A stretch of DNA of 7,038 nucleotides from the NCBI GenBank assembly GCA_947253195.1, contig CAMXXM010000077.1, positions 1-7,038 on the forward strand, given 5' to 3'. The position numbers were made by a program, and so were the translations under genes. Under the pieces are notes generated by a model that had not been told where the DNA came from, did not search any database, and was given only the letters and a program-made list of their open reading frames with translations. Positions 1 to 6,992 of the stretch are shown here, in pieces (positions within the stretch are counted from its first letter, which is position 1; the number at the start of each line of letters is the position of its first letter). This stretch comes from an uncultured Porphyromonas sp. Lineage in GTDB: Bacteria > Bacteroidota > Bacteroidia > Bacteroidales > Porphyromonadaceae.

Positions 1-1891
1 CCTCCTCCCCGTAGACGGGACGACAGCAGGTGGCGCGTATGTAGTTTCGGATACCGTCATTGGCCCGCAGGGTGTAGATCTCCTTCATCCGCGTCGGGTC
101 TAACGTCGGTACCTTTGTCTCATCGGAGTCCTCCCGCTGCTGCACCGTAGGCTGCTGTGTCCTCGTCCGAGCCTCCTTGCGTGCCTTGATCAGGTGCTTG
201 ATGAGCGCATGGTCCATACGCACCTCGTATCTATTGACGGCGAGGAAAAACTGGTCCCGCGAGGGGTAGGAGAGTACCGGTGCCAGCTCGTCCTCCGGCA
301 GCACATGCTCCGGGTCGTACCCGAGACCCTCCGCAAAGCGAGTAAAGGCCTTACGCCCCGCCTCTATCTGATCCAGCTCCTGCCGGTGGAGGAAGTCGGT
401 GATGTACCGCTTCGTCGTCGGGCTGGTGGCGTACTGGAGCCAGGTCTCCTTGGGCTCCGTATTCTCTGTCGTGATGATCTCGACCTGGTCCCCATTCTGC
501 AGCTTGCCGGAGATGTCGACCATCTCGTGATTTACCTTCGCCCCGATGCAGTGCTGCCCCAGCTCGGGATCGAGCAGGTAGGCAAAGTCAAGCACCGTGA
601 AGTCCTGCGGACAGCGGATCCGCTCACCCTTGCGGGTGAAGATGAGCATATCCTGATTGGCAAACTTGTACATCATCGTCTCGTAGTCGTCTGATGCACT
701 GGGCCCCGGGTTATTGAGCAGGGTGTGGACGTTGCTCAGTATCTGCTCCTCGATCGGGTCCACCACCTCGGCGCTGTGGGTCTTGTACCTCCAGTGAGCC
801 GCCAAGCCTCGCTCCGCCATCTCGTGCATCTGGCGGGAGCGGATCTGCACCTCCACCCACTCTCCGGTGGGGCCCATCACGGTGATGTGCAGCGCTCGGT
901 AGCCATTGGGCTTCGGGTGGGTGAGCCAGTCGCGCGTCCGGTCATCCTTGAGGGCGAAGTGGGAGGTGAGGGCGTGGTAGATCTTGAAGCAGTCGGCGTA
1001 CTCCGACCGGTCGTTCTCCGGGTCAAAGACGATGCGGATGGCAAAGACATCGTAGATCTCCTCTAAGGGCAGACCCTTGGCCTGCATCTTATTCCATATC
1101 GAGTAGGTGCTCTTGATCCGGTGCTGGATCTCGTAGGTGAGACCGGTGGCGTCGAGATCCGGCTTGATGATCTCGTAAAACTTATCGAAGAGTCCCTCCC
1201 GCTTGGTGTACGACCGGGAGATCTTCTCATGCACCTCTCGGTACTCCTCCGGGTGGATGTATCTCAGCGCCAGATCCTGCAGCTCCTCCATGATCGCATA
1301 CATACCCAGTCGCTCCGCCAGAGGGGCGTAGAAGAGGCGCGTCTCGGCAGCGATCTTGGACTGCTTCGTCTCCGGCATACTGTCGAGGGTACGCATGTTG
1401 TGCAACCGGTCGGCGATCTTGACGAGGAGGATGCGGATGTCCTGGGTCGAGGTGACCAGCAGGCGACGGATGTTCTCCAGCTGACCGGAGGTATTATTGG
1501 TCTCCGTCATCACCTCCACAAGGATCTCGCCCGAGAGCTTCGTCAGTCCGTCGACGATGCGAGCGATCGAGTCCCCAAACATATCGCGGATGTCCTCCAC
1601 CGTGTACTCCGTATCCTCCACCACGTCGTGCAGCAGTGCCGCCGTGATGGAGGTGCTGCCGAGACCCATCTCCGAGCAGGCTATGGAGGCGACGGCGATG
1701 GGATGGAGGATGTACGGCTCTCCGCTTCGCCGCTTCACCCCCTTATGGGCAGCACTGGCGAGCCGGAAGGCCTTGATGATCGGCTCCGTGTGCTTACGAT
1801 GATTGGAGCTGAGGTAGTCGCTCAGCAGCTTGTCGAAGGCGGCCTGCGCCACCATCTCGTAGTCTATAGGATTACTCTCTTGGGTACTCAT
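1..1891 (-). CDS. rel: Bifunctional (p)ppGpp synthetase/hydrolase, RelA/SpoT family (3' end missing)
   Basis: This cytoplasmic stringent-response enzyme makes (p)ppGpp from ATP plus GDP/GTP and also hydrolyses it. The 630 visible residues show the standard order. An HD hydrolase domain covers about 25-200, with AHKG (H49), RRSGEPY (54-60), HDVVED (88-93) and KIADRLHNMRTL (158-169). The hydrolase motifs are intact, so both activities are expected. The synthetase domain covers about 240-370, with RIKSTYSIWNKM (258-269), EEIYDVFAIRI (277-287), HPKPNGYRALH (325-335), VEVQIRS (346-352) and GLAAHWRYK (362-370). A TGS domain lies at about 414-475. The ATCCRPVYGEE segment (620-630) begins the cysteine-containing zinc-finger region, where the left edge cuts the gene. 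Family members run to about 730-750 residues, so the rest of that region and the ACT domain are missing. The ATG at 1891 fits the family N-terminus and lies just downstream of a good promoter. It is transcribed divergently from recQ. Confidence 0.96.
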   Translation of the reverse strand, partial: MSTQESNPIDYEMVAQAAFDKLLSDYLSSNHRKHTEPIIKAFRLASAAHKGVKRRSGEPYILHPIAVASIACSEMGLGSTSITAALLHDVVEDTEYTVEDIRDMFGDSIARIVDGLTKLSGEILVEVMTETNNTSGQLENIRRLLVTSTQDIRILLVKIADRLHNMRTLDSMPETKQSKIAAETRLFYAPLAERLGMYAIMEELQDLALRYIHPEEYREVHEKISRSYTKREGLFDKFYEIIKPDLDATGLTYEIQHRIKSTYSIWNKMQAKGLPLEEIYDVFAIRIVFDPENDRSEYADCFKIYHALTSHFALKDDRTRDWLTHPKPNGYRALHITVMGPTGEWVEVQIRSRQMHEMAERGLAAHWRYKTHSAEVVDPIEEQILSNVHTLLNNPGPSASDDYETMMYKFANQDMLIFTRKGERIRCPQDFTVLDFAYLLDPELGQHCIGAKVNHEMVDISGKLQNGDQVEIITTENTEPKETWLQYATSPTTKRYITDFLHRQELDQIEAGRKAFTRFAEGLGYDPEHVLPEDELAPVLSYPSRDQFFLAVNRYEVRMDHALIKHLIKARKEARTRTQQPTVQQREDSDETKVPTLDPTRMKEIYTLRANDGIRNYIRATCCRPVYGEE

Positions 1892-1903
1892 AGATAAAGG
1901 GTG

Positions 1904-1918
1904 GGAGGAGCATCCTCC
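1904..1918 (-). repeat. Hairpin in the rel leader (GGAGGA-TGC-TCCTCC)
   Basis: On the minus strand a perfect 6-base inverted repeat, GGAGGA and TCCTCC, is separated by the three bases TGC. It lies between the predicted rel promoter and the ATG, so it would fold close to the 5' end of the leader. The left arm resembles a Shine-Dalgarno sequence but sits 21 bases before the start codon, too far for normal use. That the structure can form is direct from the sequence; a role in mRNA stability or translation is only inferred. Confidence 0.45.
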
Positions 1919-1929
1919 TGCGGTCTCCA

Positions 1930-1961
1930 CAAACTTACGAATTATTAAGACCGTTGCAAAA
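1930..1961 (-). promoter_or_regulatory. Bacteroidota-type promoter for rel
   Basis: Read on the minus strand, TTTTG (1961-1957) is followed by exactly 19 bases and then TAAGTTTG (1937-1930). This matches the Bacteroidota housekeeping sigma-factor consensus of TTTG or TTG, 19-21 bases, TAnnTTTG. Transcription would start a few bases downstream, near 1922-1926, giving a leader of roughly 30-35 bases before the ATG at 1891. Confidence 0.7.
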
Positions 1962-2002
1962 GAGACCCCGCTCCCTCAGCACAATATTGATCGAGTTGCC
2001 AG

Positions 2003-2029
2003 CTCTTCCGATGAGACGGATCGGAGGGG
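2003..2029. repeat. Inverted repeat between the divergent promoters
   Basis: TCCGAT (2007-2012) and ATCGGA (2020-2025) form a perfect 6-base dyad around a 7-base centre. In RNA the pairing could extend to about ten pairs using two G-U wobbles (2003-2012 with 2020-2029). It lies about 40 bases upstream of the rel -33 box and about 20 bases upstream of the recQ -7 box. No gene ends here, so a terminator role makes little sense. A binding site for a dimeric regulator is possible but unproven. Confidence 0.35.
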
Positions 2030-2051
2030 TGGGGGATATGGCGCAAAAGCG

Positions 2052-2059
2052 TATCTTTG
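2052..2059 (+). promoter_or_regulatory. Possible -7 box (TATCTTTG) for recQ and its downstream genes
   Basis: TATCTTTG matches the Bacteroidota -7 consensus TAnnTTTG exactly. No TTG or TTTG is seen 19-21 bases upstream, where G-rich sequence lies instead, so only half of the promoter is supported. If used, the transcript would start near 2063-2067 and have a leader of about 130 bases before the recQ ATG. No better match was found between here and recQ. Confidence 0.45.
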
Positions 2060-2078
2060 CGACCACTTAGGAGGGTCG
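2060..2078 (+). repeat. Short inverted repeat at the predicted recQ transcript start
   Basis: CGACC (2060-2064) and GGTCG (2074-2078) are perfect 5-base inverted arms around nine bases, directly after the TATCTTTG box. They could act as an operator or form a small hairpin at the 5' end of the leader. The arms are short enough to arise by chance. Confidence 0.22.
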
Positions 2079-2193
2079 GAAAGCAGCAGCGGTTGCGATT
2101 TTTTGCCACTTCATTGCCAATGGATTTGGAGAGGTAATCTTTTTTTGACTACCTTTATGAAGTAAATAAAAATCACCGACCTTGCTCTATGAG

Positions 2194-4395
2194 ATGGAAC
2201 AGTCCGACGACTTACTGCATAAGACACTGAAGCACTTCTTCGGCTTTGATACCTTCAAGGGGGATCAGGCCGAGATCATAGCGAGTATCCTGGAGGGGCA
2301 TGACACCTTTGTGCTCATGCCGACCGGCGGGGGCAAGTCCCTCTGCTACCAGTTGCCCGCCCTGATCAGCAAGGGCACCTCGATCATCATTTCGCCCCTG
2401 ATCGCACTGATGAAGAATCAGGTGGATGCGATACGCGGCTGCGCTGAGGATCCGTCAGTGGCTCATGTGATGAACTCATCCCTCACCAAGGCAGAGCTCG
2501 AGGCGGTGCGTGCCGACCTCGTGGGCGGCAAGACGAAGATGCTCTTCGTCGCCCCGGAGAGCCTGACGAAGGAGGAGAATGTGGAGTTTCTCAAGTCGAT
2601 ACCGGTCTCCTTCTACGCCGTGGACGAGGCGCACTGCATCAGCGAGTGGGGACACGACTTCCGACCGGAGTATCGCCGCATCCGCGAGATCGTGGATCAG
2701 ATCGAGCACAGACCGATCATCGCTCTCACAGCGACCGCCACGCCGATGGTGCAGCAGGATATCCTGAAGGCTCTCCGGATGAGAGACGCAAGGGTCTTCC
2801 GCAGCTCCTTCAATCGCGCCAACCTCTACTACGAGATCCGGCGGAAGGATAGCGAGATCGAGCCGGATATCATCCGCTTCATCAAGGAGCACCACCACAA
2901 GAGCGGGATCATCTACTGCATGAGCCGCAAGAAGGTGGAGAACCTCGCCGAGGTGCTTAGGGCCAACGACATCAAGGCGCTCCCCTACCACGCCGGCATA
3001 GAGAGCAAGGTGCGGGACGAGACGCAGGATGCCTTCCTCAACGAGAGCATCGACGTCATCGTGGCGACGATCGCCTTCAGGATGACAATCGACAAGCCCG
3101 ACGTCCGCTTCGTGATCCACTACGACATCCCGAAGAGCCTGGAGAGCTACTCCCAGGAGACCGGTCGTGCCGGGCGAGATGGCGGCGAGGGGCTCTGCAT
3201 CGCCTACTACAGCAATGCCGACATCGACAAGATGACGAAGCTCCTCCATAGTAAGAATAAGACGAATAACGAGAGGGTCGTGGGCTCCCTCCTTCTCGAA
3301 GAGATGAAGTCCTATGCAGAGAGCCCAATATGCCGACGGAAGTTTCTCCTCAATTACTTCGGAGAGACCTACGAGCAAGATAACTGTCACAACTGCGATA
3401 ATTGTAAAGCGCACCATAGAAGAGTGGAAGCAAAAGAGACACTGACAAGCATACTCGAGGCAGTGAGTGTGCTCAAGGAGGAGTTTAAGACCGACTACAT
3501 CATTCACTTTCTCCTCGGTAAGAAGACGGTCGACATCGAGAACTACAAGCACGATGACCTTGAGGAATTTGGTTCCCTCAAGGGGGAGGACGAGGAGCTG
3601 CTGGATGCTGTGATCCGTCAGGCGATCATCGAGGGGTACATCGACAAGAGCATTGAGCGGCAGGGGATCCTGAGCCTCACCGCGAAGGGGCGGGCTTTCA
3701 TGAAGAAGCCCAAGTCCTTCCTCGTCAGCCTCCCCTCCGATGAGGAGGATGAGGACGAGGAGGCTGAGCGCGCCTCCAAGGGCGCCGGCACAGGAGGCGG
3801 TGGAGCGGCGGATCCGGAGCTCTACTCCATACTTAAGGATGCGGTGAAGAAGAAGGCGAAGGAGCTCAAGGTGCCCGCTTACGTCATCTTCCAGGACTCC
3901 AGCCTGCAGGATATGGCAAGTGTCTACCCGGTGTCGATGGAGGAGCTGCAGAATATCACCGGGGTAGGGAAGAGTAAGGCCGAGAAGTATGGTGCCCCCT
4001 TCATCGCCCTGATCAAGGAGTATGTGGAGGAGAATGACATCGAGCGACCGGAGGACATACGCATCCGGACGGTCCCCAATAAGTCCAAGCTTAAGGTCTC
4101 CATCGTCCAGCACATCGACCGAAAGGTCTCGCTCGAGGACATTGCCAACTCCAATAATATGGACTTCAGCGATCTCCTATCGGAGATCGAGTCGATCGTC
4201 TACTCCGGCACCAAGATAAATATCAATTACTTCATCGATGACGTCATGGACGCAGACGATGTGGATGAGATCTTCAATTACTTCCGCAACTCCCCCACGG
4301 ACGATCTGGATACAGCCATGTCTGCTCTGGAGGTGTACGAGGAGGATGAGGTGCGCCTTGTCCGGATAAAATTCATCTCTGAGCTGGCTAATTAA
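2194..4395 (+). CDS. recQ: ATP-dependent DNA helicase RecQ
   Basis: This superfamily 2 helicase unwinds DNA 3' to 5' in recombination and fork repair. Its 733 residues carry FGFDTFKGDQ (motif 0, Q25), Walker A PTGGGKS (43-49), DEAH (144-147), the aromatic-rich loop CISEWGHDFRPEY (148-160), LTATAT (178-183) and QETGRAGRDG (321-330). The zinc site C380, C398, C401 and C404 and a winged-helix region follow. An acidic, glycine-rich linker (about 516-540) leads to an HRDC domain (about 541-616) and a C-terminal helical extension usual in Bacteroidota RecQ. Oddly, motif V reads AFRMTIDKP (294-302) where AFGMGIDKP is nearly invariant, and S320 replaces the second tyrosine of YYQETGRAGRDG. The ATG at 2194 is preferred over TTG at 2182 because the family N-terminus begins there. 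No Shine-Dalgarno sequence is seen. It is the first gene of a tight plus-strand cluster. Confidence 0.95.
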   Translation: MEQSDDLLHKTLKHFFGFDTFKGDQAEIIASILEGHDTFVLMPTGGGKSLCYQLPALISKGTSIIISPLIALMKNQVDAIRGCAEDPSVAHVMNSSLTKAELEAVRADLVGGKTKMLFVAPESLTKEENVEFLKSIPVSFYAVDEAHCISEWGHDFRPEYRRIREIVDQIEHRPIIALTATATPMVQQDILKALRMRDARVFRSSFNRANLYYEIRRKDSEIEPDIIRFIKEHHHKSGIIYCMSRKKVENLAEVLRANDIKALPYHAGIESKVRDETQDAFLNESIDVIVATIAFRMTIDKPDVRFVIHYDIPKSLESYSQETGRAGRDGGEGLCIAYYSNADIDKMTKLLHSKNKTNNERVVGSLLLEEMKSYAESPICRRKFLLNYFGETYEQDNCHNCDNCKAHHRRVEAKETLTSILEAVSVLKEEFKTDYIIHFLLGKKTVDIENYKHDDLEEFGSLKGEDEELLDAVIRQAIIEGYIDKSIERQGILSLTAKGRAFMKKPKSFLVSLPSDEEDEDEEAERASKGAGTGGGGAADPELYSILKDAVKKKAKELKVPAYVIFQDSSLQDMASVYPVSMEELQNITGVGKSKAEKYGAPFIALIKEYVEENDIERPEDIRIRTVPNKSKLKVSIVQHIDRKVSLEDIANSNNMDFSDLLSEIESIVYSGTKININYFIDDVMDADDVDEIFNYFRNSPTDDLDTAMSALEVYEEDEVRLVRIKFISELAN

Positions 4396-4398
4396 GTC

Positions 4399-5304
4399 AT
4401 GACACGATCTAAGTCCCTCCCTCTCCTCTTACTGCTGGGCAGTCTCGTCTCCTCAGCGTTACTCCTCTCCGGGTGCCATAAGAGGGGCAGTGGTGGGGAG
4501 ATCAATCAGCAGATCAGCTGGCAGACGATCCACGTGGCAAGGGAGTACACCGACACCCTTATGCCGGTGATCCGGCAGGATACCTCCCTCGCCGTCCCTG
4601 CCTTCACCGTCTCGCTGGATCTCCTCGAGCCGACCGCCGAGGGAGATGCGGGAGTGATTGCAGACTCGCTTAGGAGCTACCTCGTCGCCTGCCACGCCCT
4701 GGAGGGTCCCGACTACGAGGCACATATGAGTATGCAGAGTTATCTCGACAGCGTGGTGGCACAGGGTCTGGAGGGCTATATCTCCGACCTGACACGCGCC
4801 AAGACTCTGATGAGAGACGATGCGGAGTCACCCACGGCGCTCCTCTCCTTTTTTGTCGAGGAGATGTTCAGGTCCGACTCCCTGACCTATAATCAGGCGG
4901 ACCTTGTCTCCGTCAAGATCAGCCAGTACGACTTCAGTGGCGGAGCCAATGGCGCCACCTCGATCCGGTCCGCCAATTACGACCTCAGGCACAATACCCC
5001 GGTCACCGTCCAGCAGCTCTTTGCAGACGGCAGCGAGGATAAGGTCGATGAGCTGCTCCTCTCGGCGCTGATGAAGGTCTTCGGAGTGGACAGCCCTGAC
5101 GCTCTGGCCGACAAGGGGGTCTACTTCTACGAGGAGGCAAGGATGGGAGAGTACTTCTACCTCACCTCGGAGGGCGTCACCTTCTACTTCAATCCCTACG
5201 ACATCGCTGCCCACTTCGTCGGACCGATAGAGCTGACGCTGCCCTACGCTGATATTGCCGGCTGCCTCAAGGATGAGTACAAGCAGCGACTGATGACCGA
5301 ATGA
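4399..5304 (+). CDS. DUF3298/RsiV-like lipoprotein
   Basis: This is a predicted 301-residue cell-envelope lipoprotein of unknown function. A basic N-terminus (MTRSK) and a leucine-rich hydrophobic stretch (about 7-23) end in the lipobox LLSGC, making C26 the lipidated residue. The residues after it (HKRGSGGE) lack the acidic export motif reported for surface lipoproteins in some Bacteroidota, so retention facing the periplasm is inferred. The C-terminal part resembles DUF3298, the domain also found in the sigma-regulator RsiV: GGANG (181-185), NYDLRHNTPVTVQQLF (193-208), and NPYDIAAHFVGP (265-276) followed by IELTLPYADI (277-286). The preceding part (about 45-165) probably matches the DUF4163-like partner domain. 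No sigma factor is adjacent, so an RsiV role should not be assumed. It starts 3 bases after recQ and overlaps rsmG by 4 bases (ATGA). Confidence 0.82.
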   Translation: MTRSKSLPLLLLLGSLVSSALLLSGCHKRGSGGEINQQISWQTIHVAREYTDTLMPVIRQDTSLAVPAFTVSLDLLEPTAEGDAGVIADSLRSYLVACHALEGPDYEAHMSMQSYLDSVVAQGLEGYISDLTRAKTLMRDDAESPTALLSFFVEEMFRSDSLTYNQADLVSVKISQYDFSGGANGATSIRSANYDLRHNTPVTVQQLFADGSEDKVDELLLSALMKVFGVDSPDALADKGVYFYEEARMGEYFYLTSEGVTFYFNPYDIAAHFVGPIELTLPYADIAGCLKDEYKQRLMTE

Positions 5305-5942
5305 GCGCCGACCTGACCATCATAGAGCGGTACTTCCCCGCCCTCACCGCTGAGCAGCTGGACCGACTGAGCCGGCTGCCTGACCTATATAAGGAGTGGA
5401 ATGCGAAGATCAACGTCGTCTCCCGTCGGGATATCGACCAGATCCTCGAGCACCACATCCTCCACTCGATGGTGATCGGGCGATACACTTCCTTCCGTCC
5501 AGGGACGCGGATCATCGATATCGGCACCGGTGGCGGGCTGCCGGGGATACCGCTGGCAATCCTCTTCCCCGAGTGTCACTTCACCCTGATCGACGGGACG
5601 GGGAAGAAGATCCGCGTCACCCGGGCCATCGCCGATGCGATCGGTCTGACGAATGTGGAGGCTGTCCATACCCGCTCCGAAGAGTGGCAGGGGCGCTACC
5701 ACTTCATCGTCAGCCGGGCCGCGATGGACCTCTCCGACCTCGTCCGCACATCGGGTCACCTGGTCGACCGGAGGGAGCAGCTCAATGCCCTCCCCAATGG
5801 GATCATCACCCTCAAGGGCGGCGACCTCAGTGAGGAGCTCCGACCCTTCCGTAAGTCGGTCGAGGTGACGGAGATCAGGAGCCTCTACCCCGAGCTCGAG
5901 TACTACGACACTAAGAAAATCATTTACCTACCCCTACACTGA
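5301..5942 (+). CDS. rsmG: 16S rRNA (guanine-527-N7)-methyltransferase RsmG
   Basis: The enzyme transfers a methyl group from S-adenosylmethionine to N7 of G527 (E. coli numbering) of 16S rRNA; loss of this activity is known to give low-level streptomycin resistance. The 213 residues match the usual family length. Visible motifs are KEWNAKINVVSR (31-42), HHILHS (51-56), the cofactor-binding loop DIGTGGGLPGIPLA (73-86), LIDGTGKKI (96-104), SRA (138-140) and LKGGD (171-175). The LIDGTGKKI segment has glycine where many homologues have serine (DSxxKK), a mild change. The start overlaps the lipoprotein stop as ATGA, and its TGA shares one base with the next ATG (TGATG), both pointing to translational coupling in one transcript. 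Confidence 0.95.
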   Translation: MSADLTIIERYFPALTAEQLDRLSRLPDLYKEWNAKINVVSRRDIDQILEHHILHSMVIGRYTSFRPGTRIIDIGTGGGLPGIPLAILFPECHFTLIDGTGKKIRVTRAIADAIGLTNVEAVHTRSEEWQGRYHFIVSRAAMDLSDLVRTSGHLVDRREQLNALPNGIITLKGGDLSEELRPFRKSVEVTEIRSLYPELEYYDTKKIIYLPLH

Positions 5943-6583
5943 TGCTACACTTCCAGACATTTACCGTCAATCAGATCTTCGAGCACCCCTACCTCGTATG
6001 GGACGACACTCTCGAGACGGTCATCATCGATCCGGGCTTCGGCTCGGTCCGCGCGACGGATCAGCTGGCCGCTTTCGTCGAGAAGAAAGGTCTGCGCCCC
6101 GTCCGCTGCATCCTGACGCACGCCCACTTCGATCACGTCATGGGTGCCTCCTTTGTCCGGGACAAGTGGGGGCTGGAGATCGAGGCATCGTCGGATGAGA
6201 TCGGCAGCCTGCCGAGTCTGATGGAGCAATTTGCCGCCATGTCCCTGAAGGTCCCCGAGGGGGTGCGCGAGGTGGAGCTTGTCCCCTTCCGAGACGAGGA
6301 GCAGGGACAGGTCCGCTATGGGGAGCGGACCCTGCAGATCCTGAAGACCCCCGGTCATACGGCCGGTGGCGTCTCCTTTTTTGATCAAGAGGCGGGGGCG
6401 CTCTTCACCGGGGACACGCTCTTCGCCGGAGGCTGCGGCAGGACCGACCTCTGGGGCGGTGACGAGGCGCAGCTGATGCACTCGATCCGAGAGGTGCTCT
6501 TTGCCCTGCCCGATGAGACGGAGGTCTACCCGGGGCACGGACCCTTTACCACCATCGGGGAGGAGAAGAAGAATTACAAGTAA
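5942..6583 (+). CDS. Metallo-beta-lactamase-fold hydrolase, glyoxalase II-like
   Basis: This is a cytoplasmic zinc hydrolase of 213 residues related to hydroxyacylglutathione hydrolases and the short YcbL-type group. Metal ligands are complete: THAHFDH (59-65, giving H60, H62, D64 and H65), H139 in TPGHTAGG, D158 in FTGDTLF and H199 in YPGHG. GCGRTDLWGG (164-173) and PFTTIGEE (201-208) are typical of this branch. There is no signal peptide. It lacks the extra C-terminal substrate-binding domain of classical glyoxalase II, and the true substrate cannot be deduced; a thioester is plausible by family. Its start shares one base with the rsmG stop. It is probably not a beta-lactamase, since it has no export signal. 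Confidence 0.9.
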   Translation: MLHFQTFTVNQIFEHPYLVWDDTLETVIIDPGFGSVRATDQLAAFVEKKGLRPVRCILTHAHFDHVMGASFVRDKWGLEIEASSDEIGSLPSLMEQFAAMSLKVPEGVREVELVPFRDEEQGQVRYGERTLQILKTPGHTAGGVSFFDQEAGALFTGDTLFAGGCGRTDLWGGDEAQLMHSIREVLFALPDETEVYPGHGPFTTIGEEKKNYK

Positions 6584-6604
6584 AAACCAAACATACAACC
6601 ATCT

Positions 6605-6992
6605 ATGAAAGTAAGAGCAAAGTATCTGCTGTGCCTGCTCGCACTCCTGCTCCTCGTCCCTTCCGCCCGCGCGGACAAGGGGATGTGGATCCTCAATGAG
6701 CTGAAGAAGGAGAATATCGAGCGGATGAAGGAGCTCGGGCTGAAAATCGACCCGACCAAGCTATTCTCCAACGCTGACCCCGGCATTGCCAATGCGGTGG
6801 TGATCTTCGGTGGCGGCTGCACCGGCATCACCGCCTCAGACCAGGGGCTCATCTTCACCAATTACCACTGCGGCTTCGGCTCCATCCAGAGCGTCAGCGC
6901 CGTGGAGCACGACTACATCACCAATGGCTTCGTCGCCCACCGCACCTCTGAGGAGCTCCCGATCGAGGGGCTGCAGGTGCGCTACCTAAGGG
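6605..6992 (+). CDS. dpp7: Dipeptidyl-peptidase 7-type S46 serine peptidase (5' part only)
   Basis: S46 peptidases are periplasmic serine exopeptidases that release dipeptides from the N-terminus of peptides, feeding amino-acid fermentation. The 129 genomic residues begin with a signal peptide (basic start, leucine core, cleavage probably after SARA at 23). DKGMWILNELKKENIERMKELG (24-45, in two parts: DKGMWILNELK and KENIERMKELG), IANAVVIFGGGCTG (61-74) and GLIFTNYHCGFGSIQ (81-95) follow. H88 is the catalytic histidine; C72 and C89 may pair. The wording is closer to P. gingivalis DPP7 than DPP11 as I recall them, but the residue separating their specificities (about position 673) is absent. 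It begins 21 bases after the hydrolase gene, behind an A-rich stretch with no Shine-Dalgarno sequence. Full proteins are about 700 residues; genomic sequence ends at 6992, where adapter begins. Confidence 0.88.

Larger units (their letters stand above)
1892..2193. other. Divergent intergenic region between rel and recQ
   Basis: These 302 bases separate two genes transcribed away from each other, so both promoters must lie here unless they are inside coding DNA. I see a strong promoter match for rel near its end, a single -7 box for recQ, and three short inverted repeats, each listed separately. The region is more AT-rich than the flanking genes, especially at 1925-1960 and 2095-2175. I see no tRNA or recognisable small RNA, and no open frame longer than a few codons that looks coding. 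Confidence 0.8.

Noticed and set aside
194..1897. Plus-strand open frames at 194-694, 725-1066 and 1121-1897
   Set aside because: All lie antisense to the continuous rel coding sequence, whose HD, synthetase and TGS motifs are intact. Their translations are compositionally biased and resemble nothing.
2002..2012. GCTCTTCCGAT, an 11-base match to the end of the Illumina TruSeq adapter
   Set aside because: Bases on both sides differ from the adapter, and the stretch lies in plausible intergenic DNA with a dyad and promoters. With a Nextera library at the right end, a TruSeq remnant is unlikely, so this is taken as chance.
2120..2137. A five-residue mini-frame (ATG GAT TTG GAG AGG TAA) in the recQ leader
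   Set aside because: It is too short to judge, has no ribosome binding site and no sign of coding bias; such frames are expected by chance.
2132..2154. AGGTA and TACCT flanking a run of seven T, resembling a terminator or attenuator before recQ
   Set aside because: The T run is in the loop rather than after the stem, the stem has only five pairs and the loop is long, so it does not fit an intrinsic terminator.
2476..4113. A 545-codon open frame on the minus strand opposite recQ
   Set aside because: It is antisense to a clearly recognisable, motif-complete RecQ. Its protein is low-complexity in leucine, aspartate, valine and glycine with no recognisable domain, which is what GC-rich codon bias produces on the opposite strand.
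5945..6598. A 217-codon minus-strand open frame opposite the metallo-hydrolase
   Set aside because: The plus strand encodes a protein with all metal-binding motifs; the antisense translation has no recognisable family or signal.
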